The notes: a model not told the origin generated them from the sequence alone. A DNA stretch of 64,000 nt from Mytilus galloprovincialis (GCF_965363235.1 NC_134851.1:50844833-50908832), one strand, 5' to 3'. Counted from the first letter of the stretch, positions 43,610 through 55,260 are shown. Numbers and translations are program-made.

Positions 43610-45735
43610 CGAGGAGGCTCACAATATATATGATATCATATAATAATGTAAGATATCTTATATTGTATAAGAGATATCTTATATTATATGAGATATCTAT
43701 AAGTTCGAATAAATAGTAAAACCTATATCCTGTGTATATTGTTATTTTTGTTACATTAAATGTACTGACATAAAGTGATATTTGACACTCAAATATGTCT
43801 ACATGTGCCTTCAAGTTTATTTTGACCGAGAAATGAATCCAATTCTGAGACAGAAAAACCCGGGATTCTTCGTAATGAATTCGTAAGAAGAATTAAGCCT
43901 TTTACGGATTTTTTTGTTCACAAAAGTTCACTGTATAAAGGGAATTGTAACTATCATTTACGATAAATGAAGTAAAAATGATAATAACTGTATGAGGTAA
44001 ACAGCTTTGAGATATTTTACCACTGACAAGCATTTCGAATTTAATTACAGTGCGATAAATGTTCAATTCTAAAAATCCTTTGATTTGTTTTTTTCGTTTA
44101 CTTGACGTATATCCACATATCTGTTTGACCATATGGCGTATACATACAATTACGCTCAACGATTGACGCAACAAAAAAAAAACACTTTAAAAGAGTAAGA
44201 AACGATTCGGATTCCAAGGCAACAGTTTACAGGCATTTCATTAATATTCCAAGAGTTCTAATACATTAAATGTTGAACAGGCGATATCCCAGACAAAAGA
44301 TCAATATCATGTACATTTAAACATGTTAAACAATGTAGAAGTTAAACTGTAATTAAAACAATGTAGAAGTTATACAAGTTTTAGACCCTCAACATATGTT
44401 CATGTACCATGTCTTATATAATACATAGAGTATTTTGAAATGTACCCTCGTGCTGGTTCAGCGAGCGAACAACTATGTACAGTTTCATTTTAATAATTTT
44501 GGTATCGCTTGTAGATATTTGTACTATTTCAAGCTTTTTTTTCCATCAAAGTATAGATAATTCGACTTAACGAGAGAATTACCAACAAAAATGAAATCGA
44601 GGAACGTCTTAAAAACAAAAACAAACAGCTTCAAAATTGGCCGCAGAATCTAGAAATATAACATAACCTTGGTATGTTTTTGCCATTAACGTTTTTTGTG
44701 ACGTTCTACACAATTTTAAATCAGTGGTTTTAATGGGTTTGTACCGGGAACTTTTTTGTAATATGCATGATTTAGAATAATAAATAAAATGTTTAAAGAA
44801 TACGTGCATTTTTCGTTGCTGCATGAAGTTAAACACGTGACTATAGTAATAGCAATTTGATTCAATAAATTATTACTATTTTGCTTTATCTAACATGAAA
44901 AAGCATTCAATTATTTCTTTTTATTTAGTCGTGGGACAATCGTGTAAAGTAAACAATTCGTTCTCTCATGAGTCCCAATATCTCCCTAGTCCTATAACAT
45001 GTGACCTCGGGAGCATTATTTTCTATTTCTATATATTTCTAATATTATCTTTTCACTTATTTTGCTATTCATCTTTTTCACTATCAATGTGCTGCCCGAG
45101 CATTCAGAAAAAAAAATCAGTATAAAAACTTTGAAAGTTATTAAAGAATGTAAAGTCATATGTTAAAGGACTAAATATCATCCCAACTATAACTATTACT
45201 GCTTTACTCTGAGTCTCCATCAACTTTATGACCTATTTATCAAATTGCTACCTTCATCAAGTATCCCTTCTTGTTCGAGATCCCTTGTGGTTCGAGCTGT
45301 CTCATGGTTACAAATGTACCTTATACCAAACCAGAGACCGAACCCCTACTTAAGCCAAAAATTTAAATTTGAATTTAAAGGAACGTTTTCGAATTGAATT
45401 TATCCCTGAATTTTTTTCCTGCAAACTATTTGATGTCTTTATAAGACCTGTCTTGTTATATATATGTATATATACATAATAGTAAGATCTCGTTTAAGAA
45501 AAACTATTTTCCATTTGAAATCTTCGAAGCGATTACAACAAGATGGCTGTTTAGTGATACTGTGTCTTCATAAGATGAACAAACCGCGGGTAATATTTCA
45601 GCCAAAACATAACTGCATGAGTAGATTTTCTGTTGCCTCTTTTTATTATACAACAATTCATGTTACAGAGGCGAATTTGAGTCTCCACTTTTGTTGGAAA
45701 AATTTGGTTGATTACGCAGAGAATCATGAAATTGA
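43610..45735. other. intergenic, nothing recognised
   Basis: AT-rich. A short GATATCTTATA-type patch lies at 43645-43700. Open frames at 43902-44174, 44609-44836, 44895-45125 and 45464-45739 show no family signature and no coding-like splice context. Confidence 0.4.
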
Positions 45736-45740
45736 CTAGT

Positions 45741-45815
45741 ATGCATGTTGCGTGTTGCGTGTTGCATGTTGCGTGTTGCGTGTTGCATGTTGCATGTTGC
45801 GTGTTGCATGCATGA
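45741..45815 (+). repeat. heptamer microsatellite (GTTGCGT/GTTGCAT)
   Basis: About ten heptamers alternating GCGTGTT and GCATGTT. The inverse-complement array is at 48805-48876. Confidence 0.93.
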
Positions 45816-45819
45816 TGTT

Positions 45820-46700
45820 CCATTATTTCTTTTACAGTTTTTGTAAAATTGGATGAATTTTTAATTTGGATATACTTTTTGTAATTTTTTTTTATCAGTC
45901 ATCGTATTTTCACCCTTATATCTATGACATACATCATGGAGTCTGCACTTTTATCAATATCTGTCTTTTAATTTAAGTTTAAAATAGTGTCATTGAGCTT
46001 AAGTTTGTCTTCCTTTCGCTTTTCTTCTTTTTAAAATAAACCATTTCACATGGGCATTCCTTTATTTTAATTGTTTTTAATTGTTGTTGATCATTTCACC
46101 TTTAGCTTGATAAGTTGTTTATTAATGTTAGCTGAATATAAAAATCTCTATGTTGAGAGAAAATCTCTGTCATTGAAAATAATTAACAGGTCATAAAATT
46201 CTATCAAATTATCCCATATCATCTAATTAATACTATAGATCAGTCTCCAGAATCAAAGTTTTGATGACTTTTGTTGATAGATTAATTATAAATTTCAAAT
46301 GAATTGAAGTATACACTATGACAACAGATAGGTTCATGTATGGTCCATTTTATGTTACCAAGCATAATATAGTGCAGAATAAATTTGACTCGTACACATT
46401 TAGTTATTATATAAACCTAAACATTGAACCTCGTGTTCATTTAACAAATGAATATTTAAAATGTTTAGCCTTTATTTTTTAGATTCTGTTACTTCATGTA
46501 CTTCAACATAAAAAAAAAGGTTCAATTTACAGACACTGGTAAAAACTTAAAATACCTTAATTTGTTCTCATTAAAATTAATTAAACACCCTTTAAAATGA
46601 AGGTATTGTTATATAATTTTGAATGACGTCATTGAAACAGCAATCAAACAACAACAAACAAAAACGAAAGAAAAGACTTCCTTAATGTACAAAAAAATGT
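45820..46700. other. intergenic, nothing recognised
   Basis: AT-rich; no supported feature. Confidence 0.4.
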
Positions 46701-46704
46701 CATT

Positions 46705-47268
46705 TAAGGGGGTTCGCGGGTCTAAATCATTTTTATATAGGATTTCTCTATATTTTTCAATAAATGAACTTGATCTTATAGTTAATAGAAAAATAAAATA
46801 AAAAAGTGGGGTCACCGTTCATTTGCGCTCACAGTCTGCCTTCGAAAGAAGCATACATTTTTGTAAAGTTTTTTTTTTCTGTTGAAGTAAGAGGAGATGT
46901 AAAGGTAATATCGAAAAAAAAAGAAAGAAATTTATTACAGAAATCGCTCAAATTTTACAATAATTTAGTTCAAGTACAGCTTGTATGGGAATTATATTTA
47001 AAAATAGAGGTCACCAATGAGTTAAAAGAGATATTTCAATTTTAAAGCCAAAAAATGGCCTTTTTCCACCAAAGGGAGATAATTTGGAACTTTTTCAATG
47101 ATGTATACATTTTAAAAGTCATCTGGGGCCAACACGAATTGTTTGTTTTGAATAATTTTTGTACCATATAATAAGTAACAACTACAAAAGATAACAAATA
47201 AAATTTGAAATAAAAAACAAATGTTTATTTTTTTTTCTGAAATTTTTATACCCTCGGGCCTCCTTAAG
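46705..47268. mobile_element. MITE-like element inserted at the LINE relic's left edge
   Basis: Left TTAAGGGGGTTCGCGGG and right CCTCGGGCCTCCTTAA form an imperfect inverted pair about 560 bp apart. LINE-derived sequence starts immediately to the right. Confidence 0.55.
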
Positions 47269-48336
47269 GTAGTTTTTCGTAAAGGTGGGAAAATTAGTCT
47301 TACTGAGACATGGATTTATAATGGTAAACCATTAGATATTGTAGTTCCTTTATGTTATTTCATTATAATTGTAAATTTTATATTACTCAAAACCACTGCT
47401 GAACAAGGCAGGAAAGCTATGTTATGATGAAAAGGCATCATCCTTATACCAGAACACTGTAATTAACTTCTATAAGTTTATTTGACACTTATGTATGTAG
47501 TATTTTAATGTATGGTTGTGAAGTTTGAGATGTTCATAGAGCACCAAAATGTAGAAAAAGTTCATTTGGACTATTGTTAAACATTACTAGGTGTCAAGAG
47601 GTCCACTTCTAATGTAATGGTATATTATGAATTAGGAAGATTTCCATTGTTATATGAGCGAAATTTTAGGATGCTCAAATTATGAACTTAAATTCACGGT
47701 AGTGAAAATTGTATTATAAAGTCATGTTCCAAAGAACTAGTAGCAAATAGCAATAAATGCAAAAATTGGGCAACTTGTATTAAAACAATTTTATATGATC
47801 TTGGTATGAATTATTATTGGGACAACCAATGGGTACTTTGTTTGGATAGTTCCTTTTTACTATCAACCAAACAACGGATATATGATCAAGCTAAACAAGA
47901 GTTGCATTTCACGCTTGAAACATCACCAAAGGGTAGAATATATAAGTATATTGTGTCAAATGTAGAATTACAATTTTATTTACAAAAATGTATTCCTGTA
48001 ATAGCTTGTAAGTGGATAACGAGAATTCGCCTGTCCTCACATAATCTATGCATTGAAACTGGTCGTTTTTATGGAATAAGTAGAAATAGTAGAATGTGTA
48101 TAATGTGTGATAAAATGTAGTAGAGGGTGAATTTCATTTTATTTTACAATGTACAAATTATAATGATATACGTAAGAAGTTTATCAAGAAATATGAAAGG
48201 ACCGTCAACTTATAAATTAGTACAATTGCTTTCTGTTGAAAACACTAAGGAACTCTGTAATTTAGGAAAGTACTTACTCTATGCATTTAAGTGCAGGAAT
48301 AATATTTTAGACCTATGTTTATTATATGTAGTTTGA
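47269..48336 (+). pseudogene. decayed LINE reverse transcriptase C-terminal part
   Basis: Broken frames read VFRKGGKISLTETWIYNGK, then HIAEQGRKA-like sequence, then (47806-48120) YDQAKQELHFTLETSPKG and ITRIRLSSHNLCIETGRF. The last piece (48127-48336) has YKLVQLLSVENTKELCNLGK. These fit the region after the catalytic core of non-LTR reverse transcriptases, ending in a CxxC…H-like segment (MCIMCDK). Several stops and frameshifts show it is inactive. Confidence 0.7.
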
Positions 48337-48650
48337 GGGGGGAGGGTTGAGATCTCACAAACATGTTTAACCCCGGCAAAATTTTGCGCCTGTCCCAAGC
48401 CTCTGGCCTTTGTTAGTTTTGTTTGATTTTAAATTTTAGTTTTTTGTGTATAATTCGGAGTTTAGTATGACGTCCATTATCACTGAACTAGTATACATAT
48501 TTTAAGGGGCCAGCTGAACGACGCCTCTGGATGCGGGAGTTTCTCGCTACATTAAAGACCCATTGGTGGTCTTTGGCTGTGGACTGCTCTTTTGTCGGGC
48601 TGTTGTCGCTTTGACACATTCCCCATTTCCTTTCTCAATTTTATTGAAAC
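48337..48650 (+). repeat. 3' tail of the LINE relic
   Basis: Non-coding, with GGGGGGAGGGTTGAGATCTC, ATGTTTAACCCCGGCA, GCCTGTCCCAAGCCTCTGG, then GGCCAGCTGAACGACGCC and TTGTCGCTTTGACACATTCC. The first part resembles 43225-43300 in the tail of the unrelated Penelope-like relic. Confidence 0.65.
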
Positions 48651-48804
48651 TCACAAACTGTATAATATGTGACTGATATTTCTGACGTTTGTTATTTATG
48701 TGTATGTTAACGCTATACAACTTGTAAACTGTATATTTATACATATTATACTGATAAACTGTATTGTTTAAAGTAAATAAAGAATTAACTTTATCCTTTA
48801 AGTC

Positions 48805-48876
48805 AACATTCAACATGTAACACGCAACACGCAACACGCAACACGCAACACGCAACATGCAACATGCAACATGCAA
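48805..48876 (+). repeat. heptamer microsatellite (AACACGC/AACATGC)
   Basis: About ten heptamers, the reverse complement of the array at 45741-45815. Read-through explains the open frame on the minus strand here. Confidence 0.93.
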
Positions 48877-48882
48877 AATAGC

Positions 48883-48955
48883 AGTACCCGAGAATCATTG
48901 AAGCTTTACACGAACGGACTTCTCTTAGGCAGTCAGTTTCTGGATCCACCACTGT
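48883..48955 (+). repeat. fragment related to the element at 51734-51897
   Basis: Shares GAGAATCATTGAAGC, CTTCTCTTAGGCAGTCAGT and TTTCTGGATCCACCACTG with the right half of 51734-51897. Confidence 0.55.
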
Positions 48956-49249
48956 GTTATATAACTAGAAGTTGAAATCGGGAAAATTGGAAACATACAG
49001 AGACTAAATTGCAATTGTGGGCATGTCCTTCAACAGTTAAAAAATATCATGACCATGTTTTTGTTTCATGTTCATACTTCACTATTGCGTTTTCGTGTCA
49101 TTTGCAAATAAAATTATTAGCAAATGAAGAGAGATAACTCTAGTGCATATCGATAGTTTCCAAAAGACTACAGAAGTTTTGGTAAAGATTTATGACTTTA
49201 ATCAAGGTTGAATATTGGTAGGAGCCGGTTATTGCTAAGAAAACGTAAT

Positions 49250-49335
49250 CTAAAATATGGAACCAGACATATTTTGGTAAACCAGACATAGTTTGATTGT
49301 ACCAGACATATTTTGGCTATACCAAACATATTTTA
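49250..49335 (+). repeat. short tandem repeat (ACCAGACATATTTTGG)
   Basis: Four imperfect units of about 21 bp containing ACCAGACATATTTTGG. Confidence 0.75.
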
Positions 49336-49345
49336 AATCCAGATT

Positions 49346-49573
49346 AGGGAGCTCCCATTTGAAAAAAAGGCAGGATGAGCAACTTGGCTAAAAAAAAAGG
49401 CAGGGTGATAATTTATGTATAAAAAGTCAGGATAAACTAAGATAAAAAAGTTAGGACCGAAAAGAGTGAAAAATAAAAAGGCAGGACAGAGATTACAACG
49501 AAAAAATGCAGGACAAAATTTTTCATCCTAGACCCCCCCCCCCCATAAAAAATCAAACGGTAGCTCCCTTACT
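49346..49573. mobile_element. MITE with TTAGGGAGCT ends and AAAGGCAGGA subrepeats
   Basis: Left TTAGGGAGCTCCCATTTGA and right TCAAACGGTAGCTCCCTTA. The interior has repeated AAAAAGGCAGGA/AAAAAGTCAGGA words and a C-run near the right end. Confidence 0.65.
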
Positions 49574-49574
49574 A

Positions 49575-51060
49575 TGAAATTATAAAAAGAAATGCTGTGA
49601 TGAAAACGGTCTTTCATATTTATAAGTGTTCTTCTTATATGTGTGCTTTATTTCGACAACTAGAAACATAAGAGTAGTTGTGAGAATACATGTAGGGTAA
49701 TAATAAAACTGTTATAGATAGAAACATAGATTTATCAAATTATGTCAGAATTAGCTGGACCTTGTGGACGTGCCCAATGCAAATACGAACATAGAGCCTT
49801 CATACGGTCCTTTATCTCCTTTTTACAAATACTATGTTTGTCGTGTTTTGTATCTTTCGATTCACAGGCGATGTTCCACGAGTTCACGATGCTTGAGATT
49901 CACAAATCTACATTATATCTTACAAAAAACAGAGATTCTTATGAAACATAGGTTAAGTTGTCATTTTTATTCGAGATGCCTAAAATTTTGAACAATTTTA
50001 TCAATGTCCACTGAGTCCCACTGTTGTCTTACATAGGGACACCAGTACTCAACGAAATTCTCATCGATCTAGAGTATAGATTGAATTTACTTTCATTTTT
50101 TCTTGCATCTGGCATAAGTGTCAATACTAAGCTTTGCCGATTTCATACAAGTCTGTATCTATACCTCCCGCATTTCACAAGCTTAAACAGCATGTCTATT
50201 TTTGGGGTTTAATGGTCAAGTTTTTCTGTAGTATATACAACAATTGAACTCTTTTAAGAAAAGAAATCAAACGTTGATGATGTTTGCACGGCTTGTAAAA
50301 TGTTTCTGCATTTGTTGAGAAGATGTTGAAATTTCTAGTGTGCTCGATTGTTAGAAGTTCTAAAACAAATATCGACATGTTGAAAAAGTCGGTAGAGTAA
50401 TCATTCTTAAATCATATCCAAATACATCTGAAGCATACAGCGAGTACCACAGTACTAACTAAAGAGTAAACAAGTTTAAGCTGTAAATCGACGGGAATAC
50501 ATGTATTTCTTGGGTATAGAGGACACGAGGACATCTGTACTTGGTTAAGTTTTTTATGTGTCGTGCAGTTCAAAGGCTACCTTTGTTATACCAAAAGTTA
50601 CCAAGAATGAGTAATAAGTCATTATTTCAATGCTTTCTCCACATCTTTGTTACTTAAAGTCACTGCTTTAGTTTGGTTGTATTCATTTTTATATTTTATT
50701 TTCTTGAAATCCTTCCTATCATTCAGAGGACAGCGCAATATCATTTGCAAACAGTATAAATTATAAACAATTTAGCATACTAATGATTAGCTAGTTTGAT
50801 GGTGGTGCATCGTTCATATAGATTTTCATGGTAGTCATTCAAGTCTTTCTTAAATGCATGTATAAAAACATTGTCGAGGTTTTTAAATAGTTATTTAAAA
50901 TGTCAGGTCACTTGAAATACTATCAAATTCTGATTTAGTGTTCTCATTAACTAAGATAAAGATTTATCAATTGAAACATTTAAACAAAGCGTTCATGTTT
51001 TATCATAGCCCCTCATTGTTACTCATCTACCCGTGTAATATGTTGTTTTGTGATCGGGTC
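49575..51060. other. upstream of the BTB gene; nothing recognised
   Basis: AT-rich. Short open frames at 49742-49991 and 50024-50212 carry no signature. The right end should hold the BTB promoter, but no element is distinctive. Confidence 0.4.
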
Positions 51061-51138
51061 CCGCTCAGTTCGTCTTGTCTCTACATATCAATTATTGTTA
51101 GATTGATGTAGAATTGAGTTAAAAAAAAGGAAAGAAAT

Positions 51139-51520
51139 ATGGAAGACGGCGAAAAGAACAAAGACATAGATGTTGTGAAAACAAGCGAAATAAGTGTTAT
51201 CGAAAAAGATGAAAATGACAATTTTGAAAGCCACCGAAAGTTGTCTGTATCGTCTATATCATCTTCGTTGTCGCACGAGAGCGTCTCAAATGCGTTTTCA
51301 CGAGCCACTGACACTTCAGATATGCGACTGATTGTCGAAGGGAAACCTTTATACGTTTCCAGATTAGTTTTGTCCATAATTTCACCAGTTTTTAAGGAAA
51401 TGTTTGAAAGACGTGCCAGGGAATTATCACTGTTTGAAATTCCACTTTCTGGTCGAAAATATGATGAAATGTTGGAATTCTTGTACAGTGTTTATCCTGA
51501 CAGTTTAAAACCTATTTCAG
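51139..51520 (+). CDS. BTB gene exon 1
   Basis: ATG at 51139 in context AAATATGG, with A at -3 and G at +4, after an AT-rich leader. It encodes residues 1-127 and the first base of an Asp codon. The frame stays open past the donor to 51642, but the GTAAGA donor and the good continuation in the second exon argue for splicing there. Confidence 0.87.
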
Positions 51521-54410
51521 GTAAGAAATTTCTCGTAAAACACGCAAAATATTCTTCTGAAATTCAATGGTTGATGCTATATCAGCTGAATTCACGATCT
51601 AGTACCGAGCAGGGTTCATTTTCGTATGACGTGAACATGTAATACTCAGCTGCATATTCTGATATTAGGTTGTTGATTTACTGTTTCATTAACGTTTAAC
51701 AATCATCTCCTTTAATTCTGAGTTTGTCTCATCATCAGAGGCGGATTTAGGGGGGGGGGCAGGGGGCCCGGCCCCCCCCTTTTTTGGGAAAAATTTGGTT
51801 GCTTATATTGGGAATCACTGAAGCGTGACTGGAGCGGGCCCCCTCTTAGGTCAGTCAGTGGGCCCCACTTATGAAAATTTCTGGATCCGCCACTGATCAT
51901 GACGTAATATTTAGTGATATCAAATGTTTTATTTTGATATTCTATTTGAGAGTTCCTTTATATGTCTCCCAATACACGAGGGTACTATAGATGGGGAGTC
52001 GTTCATTTCTGTAGCCTTAACTTCTTCGCTCATTATTCATTATCTTTAAAAATAACGGCTATTCTGTATTTACTTGATATCGGCATTCAGGACATTGTTC
52101 TTTTTGTGTAATAAATATAGTTTTATACCTGGAATACTTTAATTTTTGCAGTTTTCCGTATACACAAATATATTATTGTTACATTCGTAATTAATAGGTT
52201 CCTTATCCAACCCTACATTCCGGCAATTAGTCTCTAATGTAACAATACTTTTTTTATACGCCCGGGACGGGACGTATTATGGTATACCGTTGTCCGTCCG
52301 TCTGTCCGTCCGTCGTCCACACTTCGGACAATAACTCAAAAACACTTTCACCAATTTCCAAGAAACTTTGGTGAATTGTTTATATCTATTGACGTAAGCT
52401 CCCTTTCGTTTTTTTTTAATTTCAGATTTGAAGTTTTGGATTTATGGGGCTTTATTCATAAAAAGGGGGGATTTTCAACACTTCGGACAATAACTCAAAA
52501 AGGCTTTCACCAATGTCCATGAAACTTTGGTGAATTGTTTATATCTATTGACGTAAGCTCCCTTTCGTTTTTTTTTTATTTCAGATTTTAAGTTTTGGAT
52601 TTATGGGGCTTTATTCATAAAAAAGGGGGGATTTTCAACACTTCGGACAATAACTCAAAAAGGCTTTCACCAATGTCCATGAAACTTTGGTGAATTGTTT
52701 ATATCTATTGATGTAAGCTCCCTTTCGTTTTTTTTTAATTTCAGATTTTAAGTTTTGGATTTATGGGGCTTTATTCATAAAAAAGGGGGATTTTTAACAC
52801 TTCGGACAATAACTCAAAAAGGCTTTCACCAATGTCCATGAAACTTTGGTGAATTGTTTATATCTATTGACGTAAGCTCCCTTTCGTTTTTTTTTATTTC
52901 AGATTTTAAGTTTTGGATTTATGGGGCTTTATTCATAAAAAATGGGGGATTTTCAACACTTCGGACAATAACTCAAAAAGGCTTTCACCAATGTCCATGA
53001 AACTTTGGTGAATTGTTTATATCTATTGATGTAAGCTCCCTTTCGTTTTTTTTTAATTTCAGATTTTAAGTTTTGGATTTATGGGGCTTTATTCATAAAA
53101 AAAGGGGGATTTTTAACACTTCGGACAATAACTCAAAAAGGCTTTCACCAATGTCCATGAAACTTTGGTGAATTGTTTATATCTATTGATGTAAGCTCCC
53201 TTTCAATTTTTATTAATTTCAGATTTTAAGTTTTGGATTTATGGGGCTTTATTCATAAAAAAAGGGGGATTTTAACACTTCGGACAATAACTCAAAAAGG
53301 CTTTCACCAATGTCCATGAAACTTTGGTGAATTGTTTATATCTATTGATGTAAGCTCCCTTTCAATTTTTATTAATTTCAGATTTTAAGTTTTGGATTTA
53401 TGGGGCTTTATTCATAAAAAAAGGGGGATTTTTAACACTTCGGACAATAACTCAAAAAGGCTTTCACCAATGTCCATGAAACTTTGGTGAATTGTTTATA
53501 TCTATTGATGTAAGCTCCCTTTCAACTTTTATAAATTTCAGATTTTACATTTCCGTGTTATGAATTTTTATGCTTAAAAAAGGGGGGATTTTCCAATTTT
53601 GGGACAATACATTTAAAGCATAAAAGACAAGTTAAAAGAGCAACGGGCGTATCATGCGCTAAAGCGCAGCCCTTTATTAGTATTGTTACATTTCCATGAA
53701 ACCGTAGCCAGTGCTTTTTTTTTATATTTTGGCACACCAATATTCTATATTCTTTATTTGTTTTGTGCTAATTTTTCTCTATTCTTTATGTTTTTGCGCA
53801 TTGTTCTCTATTCTGTAACCCCTATCCACGCCCTCATACAATACAACTTATAAGTATATTCCATGAAATCGTTATTTGATTTGTGTCAGTCATAGGTATA
53901 TTTCAAACTAGTTTTTTTTTTAGACAAAAAACTCGATGTTTTACAAGAATGTAATGTGTTTTTCCTTTTTCAGATGAAAACCTCTCTGTGTTGCTCAAAC
54001 TTTCAGAAGAATATAAAGTACAAACGTTAAAGAATCGTTGTTCGCAGTTTATGCTGAGACAGATAGAAAATGGACCAAAATCATTACCAGTGGAACAGCT
54101 CGTCTGGTTCATGAAATTGGCAGAACATTATAAACTTGAAACCATTATAGACAAAGCTATAGAACAGGCAACCAGAACGCCCTCAGATTTATTAGAAAAC
54201 AATTCAGAATTTTATGATCTTTCACCAACAACAACTACAAAAATATTTATGGGTAGACTGCGACTATTTGAAAAGGCCCATCAAAAAATTCAGAAGAAAG
54301 TAGCAGAAATTGAAGCCCACTGTAGCGTTTATCATAAAAAAGACAGTATTTGTACGAAGTGTTACGTATCAATAGGAAAATTAGCAGTTGGCGAGTTTTC
54401 AAGGTTATGA
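51139..54410 (+). CDS. BTB-domain protein, two coding exons, 272 residues
   Basis: Exons 51139-51520 and 53974-54410 join in phase 1 (CAG|GTAAGA … TTTTTCAG|ATG) into 272 codons plus TGA. BTB proteins commonly form dimers and act as Cullin-3 substrate adaptors or transcription co-factors; the actual role here is unknown. Residues 1-58 are acidic then Ser-rich (HRKLSVSSISSSLSHESVS). The BTB fold spans about 60-150, with SDMRLIVEGKPLYVSRLVLS, SPVFKEMFE and YDEMLEFLYSVYP, then LLKLSEEYKVQTLKNRCSQF across and after the junction. A BACK-like helical part (LVWFMKLAEHYKLETIID) and a C-terminal coiled stretch (FEKAHQKIQKKVAEIEAHC) follow. It ends with HC…ICTKC, a possible small metal site. No kelch or MATH domain is present. 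AATAAA lies at 54460 and 54473. Confidence 0.88.
51734..51897. mobile_element. MITE with ATCAGAGGCGGA / TCCGCCACTGAT ends, in the BTB intron
   Basis: Imperfect terminal inverted repeats of about 12 bp. The interior has GGGGGGCAGGGGGCCCGGC and a C-run. Related by its ends to the GGATCC-ended elements at 13533 and 23918. Confidence 0.75.
52254..53678 (+). mobile_element. pearl/Helentron-like tandem-core element, copy B (BTB intron)
   Basis: Same structure as 20803-22024: TTATACGCCCGGGACGGG, a CCGT microsatellite, eight core units of about 159 bp, then CAACGGGCGTATCATGCGC and AAAGCGCAGCCCTTTATT. It is inserted between AATGTAACAATACT and its exact complement AGTATTGTTACATT. Each core contains TTTTTTTAATTTCAG, an acceptor-like sequence in the sense direction of the host gene. 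Confidence 0.8.
53974..54410 (+). CDS. BTB gene exon 2
   Basis: The acceptor TTTTTCCTTTTTCAG is strong. It starts by completing an Asp codon, then ENLSVLLKLSEEYKVQTL, the usual helix after the BTB strands, and runs to TGA at 54408-54410. It encodes residues 128-272, including the BACK-like helices and the Cys/His C-terminus. Confidence 0.88.
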
Positions 54411-54571
54411 CATTAAAATCGAAAAAGTTCTCAAGTTGGTTATAACAGCAAACTATATAAATAAACAATCAAAATAAATGAAAGAGTCACAATTAGATTC
54501 GTGCTCTGCAGCACAAGTGGGAAATAACGAATGTACAGAAATTTTAAAATTGGAATTAACTACAGTTAGTC

Positions 54572-55108
54572 AGTGCATAAAAAAAATATATATATATTTA
54601 CGTATAATGGTATACATATCAGTCAGTGCTTAAAAAAAATTATAGGGGTAAATTCACTAAATAAATATACGTCATAAGGGACCGCCCATTTAGGGGAGAG
54701 CTTCTGTATAACACTGAAGTCATATGCTCCTCTGATTGGTAGATAATGTTTGTAATAAATATTTTTTGCAGATGGGTAAAAAAAGTGAAAAAAAAATAAA
54801 AATAAATGCTGAATGTACTATTTTTTTCACTACATGGTTGAAAAGTAATGGGGGTCAGTATAGGAATTCAGTGTGAATCTACATTGTTTGTAAACAAGAC
54901 CATGTGAATGCCCAAAAAATGCTGCATGACCCTATGTTTTCATTGTTGCAAAAGATAGGGCTACATTTGTACTTTCATGAATGTTATATGAAAGTTTCCA
55001 ATTTCTAAAGGTATATCAGGTATAAATTTAATTCCATAGATTAGCATTAAAGTCAATGGGAGATGTTTTACTGAATTTACCCCTATATATATTTACGTAT
55101 AATGGTAT

Positions 55109-55110
<2 letters not shown>
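54572..55110 (+). repeat. small tandem duplication split by a MITE
   Basis: The unit ATATATTTACGTATAATGG…TCAGTCAGTGC occurs at 54540-54640 and is resumed at 55085-55110. In the second copy a MITE has landed. Confidence 0.7.
54641..55087. mobile_element. MITE with TATAGGGGTAAATTCA ends
   Basis: Left TATAGGGGTAAATTCA and right TGAATTTACCCCTATA are exact 16-bp complements enclosing about 450 bp. The flanking TA/ATATAT sequence agrees with a TA target. Confidence 0.85.

Positions 55111-55156
<46 letters not shown>
55108..55156 (+). repeat. AC/AT dinucleotide microsatellite
   Basis: A short (AC)n run passes into (AT)n. Confidence 0.95.
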
Positions 55157-55158
<2 letters not shown>

Positions 55159-55260
55159 TTGTCCTTCCTTCGTCAATAAATCGGACAATTACTCGAAAAC
55201 GCTGTAACATATTGTCATGAAACTTTGATGAATTGTTTTCATCTATTGACGATTTTCATA
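55156..55260 (+). repeat. relic of a pearl-like core unit
   Basis: TCGGACAATTACTCGAAAAC, CATGAAACTTTGATGAATTG and TTTTCATCTATTGACG match the core units of 20803 and 52254 at a distance. Only one unit remains. Confidence 0.65.

Noticed and set aside
45280..45305. GGTTCGAGC considered as a tRNA B-box
   Set aside because: No A-box or cloverleaf could be built around it, and no tRNA gene was found elsewhere in the window.
51139..51642. BTB exon 1 read unspliced as a 167-residue protein
   Set aside because: The consensus donor at 51521 and the in-frame continuation of the BTB fold in exon 53974-54410 show that splicing is the main form.
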